Positions 29,173-38,431 of a stretch of DNA of 42,522 nucleotides are shown piece after piece; position 1 is the first letter of the stretch, and the number at the start of each line of letters is the position of its first letter. The stretch is from a virus. The position numbers and the translations under genes are program-made. The stretch is from IMG/VR virus record IMGVR_UViG_3300045284_000301, positions 1 to 42,522 of that record; one strand, given 5' to 3'. Under the pieces are notes generated by a model. It made no database searches, had not been told where the DNA came from, and saw nothing but the letters and a program-made list of their open reading frames with translations.

Positions 29173-32100
29173 GCGACTGCCAATTCCTCCTTCGCCATTG
29201 CGATTTGACTACGAGTTGCTCGGTAGATGTCCGCTGTAGACAGAGCCTCGGGTGAGTAATTGTTCTGAATATAAGTGACTTCCTTTGGCTGAGCGGGAGC
29301 GGTAGCATCTTCCTCATCCGTTGGACGCTGCTGCAAAGACAGCAGAGTGGCTTGTTGAAGTGAATTCGTTGCGGGTATTGCCGGCTGACCAAGAAGTCCG
29401 CCAATCTGAGAAGCTCCCTTTTGAACGTTTGTCAAATCGAGGACCGGTGTGATCGTCGGTTGGAAATCGGACATTCCGTCAAGCGCAACTGGAATTTGAC
29501 CAAGAGCGGTTTGGAATGCATCAATTACACTTACTGCCATGTCTTCGGCTGCGCTCGTTGCTGGATCTGTCTTCTGCAAACCCAAAGCAAGACCAGCAAT
29601 AATCTCACCAGCATAGCCAAGGAACACTCTTGACGGAGAGAATATGCCAAGTATGGCTTTGAACGGCTTCGTAACCATGCCGGCCAACGTCTCTGCGGCT
29701 TTACCAAGCAACCCACTTGCATCAAAGCCTGTGATGCCGTTGATGATCGCTTTAACGATGTTCAAGCCAGCTTCACGAAGCTCTGGCGCTCGTTTGTTGA
29801 TAACGTCAGCGAGACCATTCAAGAAATTCGTGATGAGCGTGAACATTCCGTCGGCAATCTCGATGGTTGCCTTACTAGCAGCGGCAAGAATCCCCAATAT
29901 GAAATCTTTACCAGCCTGCAAAAGCTTGTCGGCCCAGACAACACACTGTGCGCTGAAATCAGCAGCCATCTGAACAATGGCATCACCAATTTCCTTGACT
30001 GCTTTTCCAAACCCTTCGATGACTTTGAGGATGAAATCCTTACCAGCATCGATGATAGACTGCGCTTGGTTTCCAATCTCTTCGACAAACTTCGTGATGA
30101 TTCCACCGACAGCCTTAACCAATTCGGTTAGGTTGTCAGATATACCTTTGAGGAAGGCCACGAGAAGTGCAAGACCAGAAGCGACAATGAGCTCGATGTT
30201 GGCTGTCAAACCGTCGATGAACTGTGTAATGATCTCGACGACTACGGTCACGATCTCTTTGATATTGTCCCGGATCCCCCGGAGCAATCCCATCAAAAGA
30301 TCAAAGCCAAGTTGAACGATATCAGGAATAAGATCGGTGATAGCGCCAATCAATGCCTTAATCAATTCCACACCAGCTGCGACCAAGCCTGGAATGTTGT
30401 CGATCAGCAACTGAATAAGAGCCTTGAGTGCTCCATCCAGTCCAGTGATGATGGCAGGAAGCGCCTCGAGAATCTTGGCTGCGAGCATCAACATTCCGTC
30501 GGCAAATGCGCCGATGAACGATGGCAACGCATCGATCAAAACTTGCAATGCTTCCGAAAGCGTCTTGACGCCTTGAGTACCTGCTGTTGCAATGATGGCA
30601 AATGCACTAGCCAACAAGTTTGCACCAAGACCAAATAGCGCTATGCCAGCACCGATAAGAATAAGCGCAGCGCCAAGCGCCAACATTGCTGGAATGACCG
30701 GCTCCATGAGGAGTGCTGCGACGGCAAGGACGGCAAATATAGCTGCGAGACCAACCAAACCTTTGAGAAGTTCACTCCACTTAAGGGCTGCGAACTTCTT
30801 CAGCCCGTCTGCCAACTTCCCAAGAACTAGAGCCACGATTGCAATAGCAATGGCACCAGGAATCGCGCCAGCCATACCAGCCAATCCAAACGAGAGGACA
30901 ACTAGAGCTCCAGCAATTCCAACCAAACCCTTGGCGATCTCACCCCACGACATACCGGCAATTGACTGCATTGCTTTGGCGATCAGGTTGAGTGCGATAC
31001 CAACGAGGAGAAGACCGGCTGCTGTGAGAACCATTTCTGGCCCTGGCATGAGATGCATTGCTCCTGCAATTATGAGAAGAGCGCCAGCGATGCCGGCCAT
31101 GCCCTTTCCCATCATTCCCCAGTCCATACTGCCAAACGATTGAACTGCCTGAGACATCAGAAGCAATCCGATAGATATGAGAATGAGACCTGCTCCGGTG
31201 GCCATCATTGACGCCTTGTCTGGAAGCAAATGCATGAAACCCGCAATGACAGCGAGCGAGGCGCCAACGCCTGCCATTCCGTGAGCCAATTCGTCCCAGC
31301 TCATCATGGAAAATAGCTTGACTGCGCCGGCCATGATGGCCATGCCGGTTGCGAGAAGGATCAATCCTGTGCCCGTGGATATGAGCGACTTGGAGTCTGG
31401 CAAGATCTTCATGAAACCGGCAATGGCGCCCATGAGAATACCGACAGCGGTAAGACCTCGGGACAACTCTTCCCAGTTCATCGTCGAGAAGATCTTGGCA
31501 GCAACGGAGAAGATCAGCATTGCTCCTGCAAATATGATCAGTCCTGTGGCCATTAAACCGAGTTTTGCCGCGTCCTTCTGCGAAGATATGACTTGGTTGA
31601 GTAAGCCCATTGCCGTAACGAGCATTCCGAAGCCAACAGCCATGGCTGTAAATCCTCTGGTGAGCGCTTCGGAGTCGATCAACGACAACACGACCAATGC
31701 GGCGACCAAGATACCTACGGCTATGGCTATGCTTTTCAGCGCATCTGCCTTGAGCTTGGTCTGCATGGCTGACAACGTGTCAGTTAACGTGTCGAACGTT
31801 CCCTTGATCTTGTCGATGATTCCACTGAAATCGAGCTTGTCGCTACTCAAGAACTTCTTGAACATCAATACGAGACCGCCGAAGAGACCTACGTCAATTG
31901 TTGACAGTGCTGAGTCGTAGTTGACGTTGGCGAACGCATCAGCAATCAACTGCGGAATATTCGAGAACTTGTCTCGGATCCATCCCAAGAAATTGCCAAG
32001 CGCTGTTCTGATGTCGTCGAGGTGACTGATGATGAAATCCCACACCTTGCCAAGTGCTTCGGCCACAGTCTTCAACCAACCAAGGCGATCACCCATACGT

Positions 32101-33815
32101 CCGAGGGCATCTGTCACGCCATCTGGAAGCTTTTCGATTCCTCCAGAGAATATGCCCCAAACAAAGTCCCGGAACTTCTGAAACAATTCCATTGCCGCAG
32201 CGAATGGATGCTGGAAATCGAAGTTTTGGATGAACCGGATAACTGCAACTTCAAGATTGTGGAAGAAGTTGATGATTCCTCCACCGCCAACAAGCGCGGT
32301 TTGGAGAGCGGTGAGTTTGTCGCCAATCCCTGCAAGGAACCCGAGAAGACCGTGATTCGGATCCGTGTCCTGCGATTTGAAGAAATCGAACAGATCCTTG
32401 AAGAAGCCAACCGTACCCTTGATTACGTTCCATCCAATGCTCAACGCAGAGAACAGACCCCTAAATATGCGAGTCAAAAGGACGACTGTTGCCGGAGAAG
32501 GCTTCAATGCTTCCATGAAGTTCTTGAACTCCACGGTCAATTGCACAAGGCGAGTTCCTGTCATTGCCGGGAATATGTCACGGAACGCTCCAGAAATCGT
32601 GTGAGCGACAGAAATCAAAGCTTCGAATCCAGCCTTGAGACCTTCGATCAACTGAGTTCTGCCACCTAGCGCCTTCCAATCCCCGAGAACCTTATTTCTG
32701 GCATCAGCATTGGCGCTGACAAATCCGCCAATCGTTGTGTTGATGTCCGTGAACAAAGTCTTGGCTTCGTTGAAATCGCCAAATATGGTTCGGAAAGTGG
32801 TGGACCATCCTGATCCAATACTCTCCTTGACCGTGCTGATCAACTGAGTGAACGTCTTGACTTCGGTCGCCGCACCTTTAGCCGTCTTGGCCATTTGTTG
32901 AATTTGTGCGACCTGCTCATCAGTGAACCCCATGGCTTTGACTTGTGCGTCCGTCAAATCCCCGGTGAATTGCGACAGAGTTGAGGTCAGAACATCCGCC
33001 GTAATCCAGCCATCTTGAAGCGAATCTCGGAAGGTATTGCCTGCATCCTTCCATTGCTCAAATGTCTGCTTCATCGGAACATCTTTGATGGTCCCAAGAG
33101 CCTTACCGGTGTTGAACAACGCCTTCTGGAAGACTTCGCCACCCATACCGGCATTGACAACCGAGTTCCAGTCCATCAACTTGACTGAACCAGAAGCAAG
33201 AGCCTGCGACAACTGATACATGGCGGTGGACGCTTGCTCAGCATTCGAACCGGATACGGCAGCCAAGTTTGCAATGCCTTTGATTGCTCCAACCGAAGTG
33301 TCGAGATTGACGCCGGCAGCAGTGAACGTACCGATGTTTCGAGCCATCTGACTGAAGTTGTAGATGGTTTGATCGGAATATGTGTTCAGTTGATCAAGAG
33401 CTTTGTTCACATCGTCAAGCGTCGAACCTTTGGAGCTCGTATTTGCCAAGATGGTTTGAATCGAGTTCAAGTTGGTTTCGTACTCTTGATAACCACCGAT
33501 GATCTGGTCGAGTGACAAACCCTTTACCAGCTGTGCGCCAGCGTGCATCGCCATAGTTGTGACGTTCTGAAGCACTGAGAAAGCGATAGCTCCCATCGCC
33601 GTGAACTTGCCAGAAATTCCCTCGATGGCACTTGCCATTCCATCAAGTGAGAAACTCTTGCCCGCCCTGTCCAGCTCTTGCAATCCTTTGTTCGCATTCG
33701 AGACGTCAAGGCTCTTCTTGAGGTCGTCCATGCTCTTTATGGTGTCAGCAACTTTCTGCTGGAACACTGCATTGTCAAACTTCATTGCAACAATGCGATC
33801 GTCTACGCTAGCCAT
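29169..33815 (-). CDS. Tape measure protein
   Basis: 1548 residues, the longest product, set between tail and distal tail genes. It fixes tail length and is ejected ahead of the DNA. The N-terminal 300 residues hold the usual helical region (YETNLNSIQTILANTSSKGSTLDDVNKALDQLNTYSDQTIYNFSQMARNIGTF). Several membrane-like stretches lie from about 720 to 1030, within a 56-59-residue tandem repeat, then heptad-like helices to about 1330. At 3 bases per residue and about 1.5 Å per residue this predicts a tail near 230 nm. GGAAGGGGG precedes the ATG. Confidence 0.93.
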   Translation of the reverse strand: MASVDDRIVAMKFDNAVFQQKVADTIKSMDDLKKSLDVSNANKGLQELDRAGKSFSLDGMASAIEGISGKFTAMGAIAFSVLQNVTTMAMHAGAQLVKGLSLDQIIGGYQEYETNLNSIQTILANTSSKGSTLDDVNKALDQLNTYSDQTIYNFSQMARNIGTFTAAGVNLDTSVGAIKGIANLAAVSGSNAEQASTAMYQLSQALASGSVKLMDWNSVVNAGMGGEVFQKALFNTGKALGTIKDVPMKQTFEQWKDAGNTFRDSLQDGWITADVLTSTLSQFTGDLTDAQVKAMGFTDEQVAQIQQMAKTAKGAATEVKTFTQLISTVKESIGSGWSTTFRTIFGDFNEAKTLFTDINTTIGGFVSANADARNKVLGDWKALGGRTQLIEGLKAGFEALISVAHTISGAFRDIFPAMTGTRLVQLTVEFKNFMEALKPSPATVVLLTRIFRGLFSALSIGWNVIKGTVGFFKDLFDFFKSQDTDPNHGLLGFLAGIGDKLTALQTALVGGGGIINFFHNLEVAVIRFIQNFDFQHPFAAAMELFQKFRDFVWGIFSGGIEKLPDGVTDALGRMGDRLGWLKTVAEALGKVWDFIISHLDDIRTALGNFLGWIRDKFSNIPQLIADAFANVNYDSALSTIDVGLFGGLVLMFKKFLSSDKLDFSGIIDKIKGTFDTLTDTLSAMQTKLKADALKSIAIAVGILVAALVVLSLIDSEALTRGFTAMAVGFGMLVTAMGLLNQVISSQKDAAKLGLMATGLIIFAGAMLIFSVAAKIFSTMNWEELSRGLTAVGILMGAIAGFMKILPDSKSLISTGTGLILLATGMAIMAGAVKLFSMMSWDELAHGMAGVGASLAVIAGFMHLLPDKASMMATGAGLILISIGLLLMSQAVQSFGSMDWGMMGKGMAGIAGALLIIAGAMHLMPGPEMVLTAAGLLLVGIALNLIAKAMQSIAGMSWGEIAKGLVGIAGALVVLSFGLAGMAGAIPGAIAIAIVALVLGKLADGLKKFAALKWSELLKGLVGLAAIFAVLAVAALLMEPVIPAMLALGAALILIGAGIALFGLGANLLASAFAIIATAGTQGVKTLSEALQVLIDALPSFIGAFADGMLMLAAKILEALPAIITGLDGALKALIQLLIDNIPGLVAAGVELIKALIGAITDLIPDIVQLGFDLLMGLLRGIRDNIKEIVTVVVEIITQFIDGLTANIELIVASGLALLVAFLKGISDNLTELVKAVGGIITKFVEEIGNQAQSIIDAGKDFILKVIEGFGKAVKEIGDAIVQMAADFSAQCVVWADKLLQAGKDFILGILAAASKATIEIADGMFTLITNFLNGLADVINKRAPELREAGLNIVKAIINGITGFDASGLLGKAAETLAGMVTKPFKAILGIFSPSRVFLGYAGEIIAGLALGLQKTDPATSAAEDMAVSVIDAFQTALGQIPVALDGMSDFQPTITPVLDLTNVQKGASQIGGLLGQPAIPATNSLQQATLLSLQQRPTDEEDATAPAQPKEVTYIQNNYSPEALSTADIYRATRSQIAMAKEELAVA
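30700..31640 (-). repeat. Tandem repeat in the tape measure protein (period 56-59 residues)
   Basis: Five units anchored on a tryptophan: NWEELSRGL, SWDELAHGM, DWGMMGKGM, SWGEIAKGL, KWSELLKGL, with 59, 59, 58 and 56 residues between successive tryptophans. Each unit has AGVGxxLxxIAGFMHLLP-type and TGxGLILxxxG-type hydrophobic stretches. Boundaries are approximate. Confidence 0.75.
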
Positions 33816-34185
33816 TTGTCACCCCCTTCCACACCTCGGTTGAGATTGCTTCAAACACTGGTCTGATTGCAGGATTGATGTAGTCATAGCCCTCTACCCA
33901 TCCACCGGTTCCAGTTCCATGACCGTATTGAATGATGATCGCAATCGGAATGCCATCATGGACGTTCGTATTACGCCAGATGATTCCATGCTCACCTTTC
34001 TTGTTGATGATGTCGTACGTCCAAGACGTTGCGGTTTCACCACTACGAACTGGAGTCGCACTAGACAAAGCGTCCACTCCCATACGTCCGTAATGATCCA
34101 GTGTTGTGAACAAATCGTCCTTGGCCATTGCCGCCAAGAATTGATCTGTGTTACGAAAGTCCCCCTTCACCTCCACTTCGATCAT
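33808..34185 (-). CDS. HK97 gp10-like tail/neck protein, 125 aa
   Basis: Starts at ATG 34183-34185 because GGGAG lies 6 bp before it. Earlier ATGs add residues without support. Pattern: DHYGRMGVDALSSATPVRSGETATSWTYDIINKKGEHGIIWRNTNVHDG ... IIQYGHGTGTGGWVEGYDYINPAIRPVFEAISTEVWKGV, which is the gp10-like family (head-tail joining or tail completion). It is normally encoded before the major tail gene. Here it lies just before the tape measure. Confidence 0.82.
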   Translation of the reverse strand: MIEVEVKGDFRNTDQFLAAMAKDDLFTTLDHYGRMGVDALSSATPVRSGETATSWTYDIINKKGEHGIIWRNTNVHDGIPIAIIIQYGHGTGTGGWVEGYDYINPAIRPVFEAISTEVWKGVTNG

Positions 34186-34351
34186 GAACACTCCCATTTT
34201 GACTGGTTGAAACAACTCTTGGTTCTGGATCTTCGATCATTCTTTGAAGTTGTTCAATCTGCATCTTCTGAACGACGATGGTGTACTGCATCGGAAACAT
34301 CTGTTCGAAGTTCTTTGCAAGTTCGGCTAGATCGAGTGTAAGTTCCATCAT
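34151..34351 (-). CDS. Small protein, 66 aa, overlapping the gp10-like gene
   Basis: ATGATG start that overlaps the previous stop (ATGA). MMELTLDLAELAKNFEQMFPMQYTIVVQKMQIEQLQRMIEDPE is a helical, plausible sequence. The last 12 residues overlap the gp10-like gene and look less constrained. It has no recognised family. The coupled start makes it more likely real than not. Confidence 0.6.
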   Translation of the reverse strand: MMELTLDLAELAKNFEQMFPMQYTIVVQKMQIEQLQRMIEDPEPRVVSTSQNGSVHDRSGGEGGLS

Positions 34352-34686
34352 GCTCCTGGCACCGTTGTAGTTGGCGGTCGTTCCATTGGCCAAGCAGCAT
34401 TCACTGCGGCAAACAATGCGGCGTCGGTGATGATGTCAATGTCATACCCTGGGGCGCCTCGTTGCCCGAGGAGAGCGGCCTCATAGGCAGCTTCGGTAGA
34501 GATGGCCACTGGGTACATGAGTGGAGCAACCGGGTTGGTTCCCATCATGCTGCCTCGAAGAAGGGATTGACCGAAGATGGTGTTTGCCTTGTCGGCATCG
34601 GTTTGGACGATCTGGTTAGCGGCGACAGTGACCCGTTTGATTAGGTCTTCGTCGACGGCAGCACGAGAGATGCTGTTGAAACTCAT
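34348..34686 (-). CDS. Hypothetical protein in the tail region, 112 aa
   Basis: ATG overlaps the stop of the S74 fibre gene. The product is mainly helical (DEDLIKRVTVAANQIVQTDADKANTIFGQSLLRG) with a Met/Pro-rich middle and a C-terminal PGYDIDIITDAALFAAVNAAWPMERPPTT. It looks like a structural accessory or chaperone for the fibres, by position only. Not recognised. Confidence 0.65.
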   Translation of the reverse strand: MSFNSISRAAVDEDLIKRVTVAANQIVQTDADKANTIFGQSLLRGSMMGTNPVAPLMYPVAISTEAAYEAALLGQRGAPGYDIDIITDAALFAAVNAAWPMERPPTTTVPGA

Positions 34687-35930
34687 GAAGCCTCCAGTTC
34701 TGTGATTCGGTATTGCAGGGTTTCGACATGACGAGTCAGTCGTTGGACGTGATCGAGCATTGCAACGATGATTGGAACATAGTTGATTCCAGCTGGATTG
34801 CCGGTATTACAATCGAACTGAACAGCAGTTGGCAACACCATTGCAACTTCTTCTGCAATGAGACCAAGTTGTTCTCGTTTGTAATCAACTTGCATGACTG
34901 GATTTGTGCTTTCGATGATTTCCCATGAATCATCATCTTCTGCTGCAACTCGATCATACCCAGAACGAGGGACAACAATTTGTGGAAGATCATTTCGACG
35001 ATACACGGCCGGACGCAAAGCCATGATGTTCGCTTGATCAATGACGTCTTGATTCCAAGGAACATACGCTGGTCTCGGTTCCATGTCTGGCGACAATGAA
35101 CGAATGTCATGTTTCATCGTCATTGTGGATTGTACGACAAATGCATACGCTTTCGCATTTGACCAACCACTCTGATCGGAGTTCATAAAACCAATCGCAT
35201 AACCATCGGACGAATGATTACGAAGCTGTGGCGCTGCACCTCCAGTTGCTTGATAGAAAGCAATGTCTGCGTAGTCGGTTGTGGCATAGGCCAGAAGGTG
35301 CGCAGCACTCCAGTTTGGGTTGCCGGCCTTAACTGACTGAATCAATGCATTACTTTGAACCATTCCTCGCAAGTATGACTGTCCACCGTTGTCGATGGCA
35401 TAGCCACTTGTAAGAGCACCACCGAGACCAACACTCAACTGAGCACATCCCATCAACGTAGAGACATAAACGTTCTTGCTGTTGTATGAACGAATCCATG
35501 TAGAATCGGTCATCTGCCAACCGCCGCCATACGTTGAAAAGTACAGAACATTGGAACCCGTTATGTTCAACGTACTGTTAACCGTAAATTGAGCGACAAC
35601 AGTTGCAACAGTAGGCGTAAAAGACGCCACATCGGTATTATTCACACGTAAAGAAACTCCGCCAGAAGCGCAGTTCAACAACAATGCTGATGGTGTTGCC
35701 ATTACTGTGTATTGGCCCAAACCTGCTTGGTCAGCTCGATAAATCGAAGCATAACCAGACCCGTATTGAGGATGACCGCCAGAAATAACAAATCCGGTAC
35801 CAGCTCCATTAACAGTCAAGGAACCAGTCATCACGTCGCCAGTTTTTAGGACAAACTGTCCAGAATCGAAGGGCTGGTAATATCCAATCGGAGACCATGC
35901 TCCACCGACTTTTACTTTTAGCACACCCAT
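34683..35930 (-). CDS. Tail fibre with S74 self-cleaving chaperone
   Basis: 415 residues. The beta-rich body (residues 20-260) ends in an intramolecular chaperone of the peptidase S74 family: STMTMKHDIRSLSP with catalytic Ser268 and Lys273 at the usual five-residue spacing, then EQLGLIAEEVAMVLPTAVQF and VPIIVAMLDHVQRLTRHVETLQYRITELE, the C-terminal coiled coil. This domain folds the trimer and then cuts itself off. The protein is a likely receptor-binding fibre. It follows the collagen-like fibre with overlapping start. Confidence 0.9.
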   Translation of the reverse strand: MGVLKVKVGGAWSPIGYYQPFDSGQFVLKTGDVMTGSLTVNGAGTGFVISGGHPQYGSGYASIYRADQAGLGQYTVMATPSALLLNCASGGVSLRVNNTDVASFTPTVATVVAQFTVNSTLNITGSNVLYFSTYGGGWQMTDSTWIRSYNSKNVYVSTLMGCAQLSVGLGGALTSGYAIDNGGQSYLRGMVQSNALIQSVKAGNPNWSAAHLLAYATTDYADIAFYQATGGAAPQLRNHSSDGYAIGFMNSDQSGWSNAKAYAFVVQSTMTMKHDIRSLSPDMEPRPAYVPWNQDVIDQANIMALRPAVYRRNDLPQIVVPRSGYDRVAAEDDDSWEIIESTNPVMQVDYKREQLGLIAEEVAMVLPTAVQFDCNTGNPAGINYVPIIVAMLDHVQRLTRHVETLQYRITELEAS

Positions 35931-37171
35931 CAGACTGGCCCTTCATCTAGAATGTCCATGCGCCCTCTGAATTGCAGAACTCCTGTTCCCGTTGTTCGAT
36001 AAGCACACGCTTCGAAATTGTGTGTTCCATCTGTAGTTTGGAACTGAAAGAAGTACATTGGAAGATCGAAGTAAATGTTGGCTACATGAGTGGAAACAGA
36101 AGCACCCTGAAGTGCAGCACCATCCAATCGATAACCGACGACCCATCCATCCCCAACAATGTTGCCATACATCGCTGCATTTGAGAATCGAACTACGTAT
36201 CGACGACCAGCAAACAATCGAACATTCGAAATGGCTGCAATTCTGAGTTCTGTTGTGCCACTTGTTGGACCATCCCAAGCTGCGCTTGAAGCAACCCAAC
36301 CTCTTGGATATGGATCGATCCATACGTTGTTTCTACGAAGCCATACAAATCCATAGTCCGATGTGAACGCTTGCGAGCCGTTTTGTGGTGTCCATAAATC
36401 AAGCGCCGCTTTGTTTGCATAAGTTGGAAGAGGAGAATATGGTGGTCCTTGTGACGTATCATCGGTGTCGTACCACATCTCGTACAAACTGGCGACACCC
36501 GGATCGTCTGGACCGATGAATATCTCATCTCCAGCTGCTCCACCACTTACTGGAGCCCATGCACCACCAATGTTGGCATACATGTTTGGCGCCGGAGCAA
36601 CAGCATCACTGTCTACCCACAAATCGTATGTGAGCGCAGGAGCATTTGGCGTGATGATCACTTCATCTGGTCCTGGAGAACCCGTATCGCCTTTTGGACC
36701 TTGTGGACCTGTGGCACCAATTGGACCTTGCGGACCCGTGGCGCCAGTTGAACCAGTAGCACCCGTATCACCTTTTGGACCTTGCGGACCCGTAGGACCA
36801 ATAGGACCTTGCGGGCCAGTGGCACCAGTTGAACCTGCCGGACCAGTGGCACCTTGATTTCCAGGAGGTCCTTGCGGGCCCGCCGGACCTGGGGGACCAC
36901 CTGCCGGACCTGGAGGACCTGGAGGACCTGCTAGAACAATGGAGACAGAACGAGAAGCCGGATTCACAACTACCTTTTGCTCGGTAGATATGACTTGTAC
37001 GGCTCTTGTCGACGGTGAAACGACTATCTTTTGCGGCTTTGCCAATACATCGATTTTCTCTGATCCCGGATTGACAAGCGCTTTCTGCTTCGAGGAAACA
37101 ACTTGGATGACGGCCGTTGGTGGATTGACGATGATCTTCTGTGTGTAATACGGAATTAAGAGATCTGTCAT
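35930..37171 (-). CDS. Collagen-like tail fibre
   Basis: 413 residues. Residues 1-80 hold about four beta repeats of 20 residues ([28 protein letters not shown]). Residues 83-166 are a Gly-X-Y collagen-like triple-helix segment ([29 protein letters not shown]). The C-terminus carries Dx[13 protein letters not shown] repeats and a jelly-roll-like end. Such proteins form trimeric fibres or head decorations. It is the first large adhesin in this cassette and overlaps the small gene upstream by 4 bp. Confidence 0.88.
   Translation of the reverse strand: MTDLLIPYYTQKIIVNPPTAVIQVVSSKQKALVNPGSEKIDVLAKPQKIVVSPSTRAVQVISTEQKVVVNPASRSVSIVLAGPPGPPGPAGGPPGPAGPQGPPGNQGATGPAGSTGATGPQGPIGPTGPQGPKGDTGATGSTGATGPQGPIGATGPQGPKGDTGSPGPDEVIITPNAPALTYDLWVDSDAVAPAPNMYANIGGAWAPVSGGAAGDEIFIGPDDPGVASLYEMWYDTDDTSQGPPYSPLPTYANKAALDLWTPQNGSQAFTSDYGFVWLRRNNVWIDPYPRGWVASSAAWDGPTSGTTELRIAAISNVRLFAGRRYVVRFSNAAMYGNIVGDGWVVGYRLDGAALQGASVSTHVANIYFDLPMYFFQFQTTDGTHNFEACAYRTTGTGVLQFRGRMDILDEGPV
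36654..36935 (-). repeat. Collagen-like coding repeat
   Basis: GGNCCN-type 9-bp periods encode Gly-Pro-Gln/Gly-Pro-Lys triplets, with a few longer blocks repeated (GPQGPIG...[10 protein letters not shown]). This is a coding repeat, not a CRISPR or a mobile element. Confidence 0.85.
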
Positions 37172-37479
37172 TGTGTCACCACGTTTCTGAACTCAACCTC
37201 CAATGGCTCGTCGAACACACTCACGGGTTCTGACCCAAGCATCCGCTTGAGATCCATCTTGCCGCTTGTATACTGGATGTTGCCGGTCGCACTGTTGTCA
37301 AGAGTGAGAACCAATTCACCATCCGTTCCATCGCCATCGAAAGTGACGGCCCACGTAGCAATAAGTGCTCCGGATTCTGTTCGAATTTCACTCGTGATAA
37401 CATCACTCGATGCGTCAAAGCCGAGACTCACGCCGATGATATTGGTCCTACCTTTGTAGACGATGACCTTGTCACTCAC
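37168..37479 (-). CDS. Small beta-rich tail protein, 103 aa
   Basis: GTG start at 37477-37479 behind [66 protein letters not shown] is a beta-sandwich-like sequence seen in small genes beside phage fibres. The stop overlaps the collagen-like gene's start. It may be a fibre accessory or attachment domain. Function by position only. Confidence 0.7.
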   Translation of the reverse strand: MSDKVIVYKGRTNIIGVSLGFDASSDVITSEIRTESGALIATWAVTFDGDGTDGELVLTLDNSATGNIQYTSGKMDLKRMLGSEPVSVFDEPLEVEFRNVVTQ

Positions 37480-37489
37480 TAGGACCTCC

Positions 37490-38422
37490 TCAGAGAACTT
37501 TGATGATCTTCAAGAACACCACGTACGATTGCAGAATGTTGTGTGCAGCTCCGGAACCCAACGGACCGGATTGAAACACCGGAATATCAACCGGAACATT
37601 GAATGATGCAATGTCCAGTGTGTGCACGTGAGTGGAATCCTCGTTCGCTGTATAACCACCTACATGATGCAAGTGATCTCCGGCGAGATCCATTTGTGAT
37701 GCATATGTAACTGGAAGACCAGAACCCGGAGAGTTTGCCAAACCAAATGGAGCAGGAAATCCAGCAGCAGCAATCATCACCGCATTTCCATTTGGAGTCG
37801 GAGTTTGACTGAATCCGTGAATATGTCCACCATTGCTGTTGGTGTACAAATCAACCGGGTGCATGTGTGTTCCACCAGTTGTGTTTGTCGGTGGTGGGTT
37901 AACTGCCACATTTATCGACGGTGGATCAACTGAAACAGTTGATGCCGGAAGCTCTGCCTTGGAGAGAATATGCGCTTTCTCTCCACCAACTTCAATGATT
38001 TGATCGAACTCTGGTTGCGCTGGGTCATAACAAACCGCCACTCGACCTCTTGTGTCTGGCATGATGATGCTTGTTCCGTTTGCGTGTTTCATCGATGCGG
38101 GAATCTTTGCCCAGAAATCGGGATATAACGTGTTTCCATTTGGAACCGTTTGTCCAACCATGGTAAGAAATTTTGGGCTTGGTGCAACAATTCCCAAATA
38201 ATCGAGAACCGTGCAAATGGGAAGATTGTCTTTCATCCATGCATCAAGTTCAGCATTGGAAACTCCTGGAGTACCAGTCGGGCCACGAACGTTTCCAGCA
38301 TCGATAACTCCGCCGTCATGCCGTATCAAATGAAGATTGTCACCAACGACGTCGCCATCAACTACAGCAGAATCTTCAATTGCCTTCATTCTTTCCGCCG
38401 TATACGCGGTCACTGTTGCCAT
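37490..38422 (-). CDS. Tail collar fibre protein
   Basis: 310 residues, AAGGAG before the ATG. The N-terminal part (GVIDAGNVRGPTGTPGVSNAELDAWM) is an adaptor. The phage tail-collar domain follows: FLTMVGQTVPNG, DFWAKIPASMKHANGTSIIMPDTRGRVAVCYD, EVGGEKAHILSKAELP. The rest is His/Gly-rich (GGTHMHP, GGHIHGF, GDHLHHVGGYTANEDSTHVH), as in metal-binding short-tail-fibre tips. It is likely an adhesin at the tail. Confidence 0.85.
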   Translation of the reverse strand: MATVTAYTAERMKAIEDSAVVDGDVVGDNLHLIRHDGGVIDAGNVRGPTGTPGVSNAELDAWMKDNLPICTVLDYLGIVAPSPKFLTMVGQTVPNGNTLYPDFWAKIPASMKHANGTSIIMPDTRGRVAVCYDPAQPEFDQIIEVGGEKAHILSKAELPASTVSVDPPSINVAVNPPPTNTTGGTHMHPVDLYTNSNGGHIHGFSQTPTPNGNAVMIAAAGFPAPFGLANSPGSGLPVTYASQMDLAGDHLHHVGGYTANEDSTHVHTLDIASFNVPVDIPVFQSGPLGSGAAHNILQSYVVFLKIIKVL

Positions 38423-38431
38423 GAGTTCTCC

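Noticed and set aside
30592-31920. Plus-strand frames within the tape measure region
   Set aside because: They are Ala/Pro/Met-rich shadows created by the repetitive hydrophobic codons of the tape measure gene.
36654-36935. CRISPR-like short repeats
   Set aside because: The periodicity is 9 bp and encodes Gly-X-Y triplets, so it is a collagen-like coding repeat.
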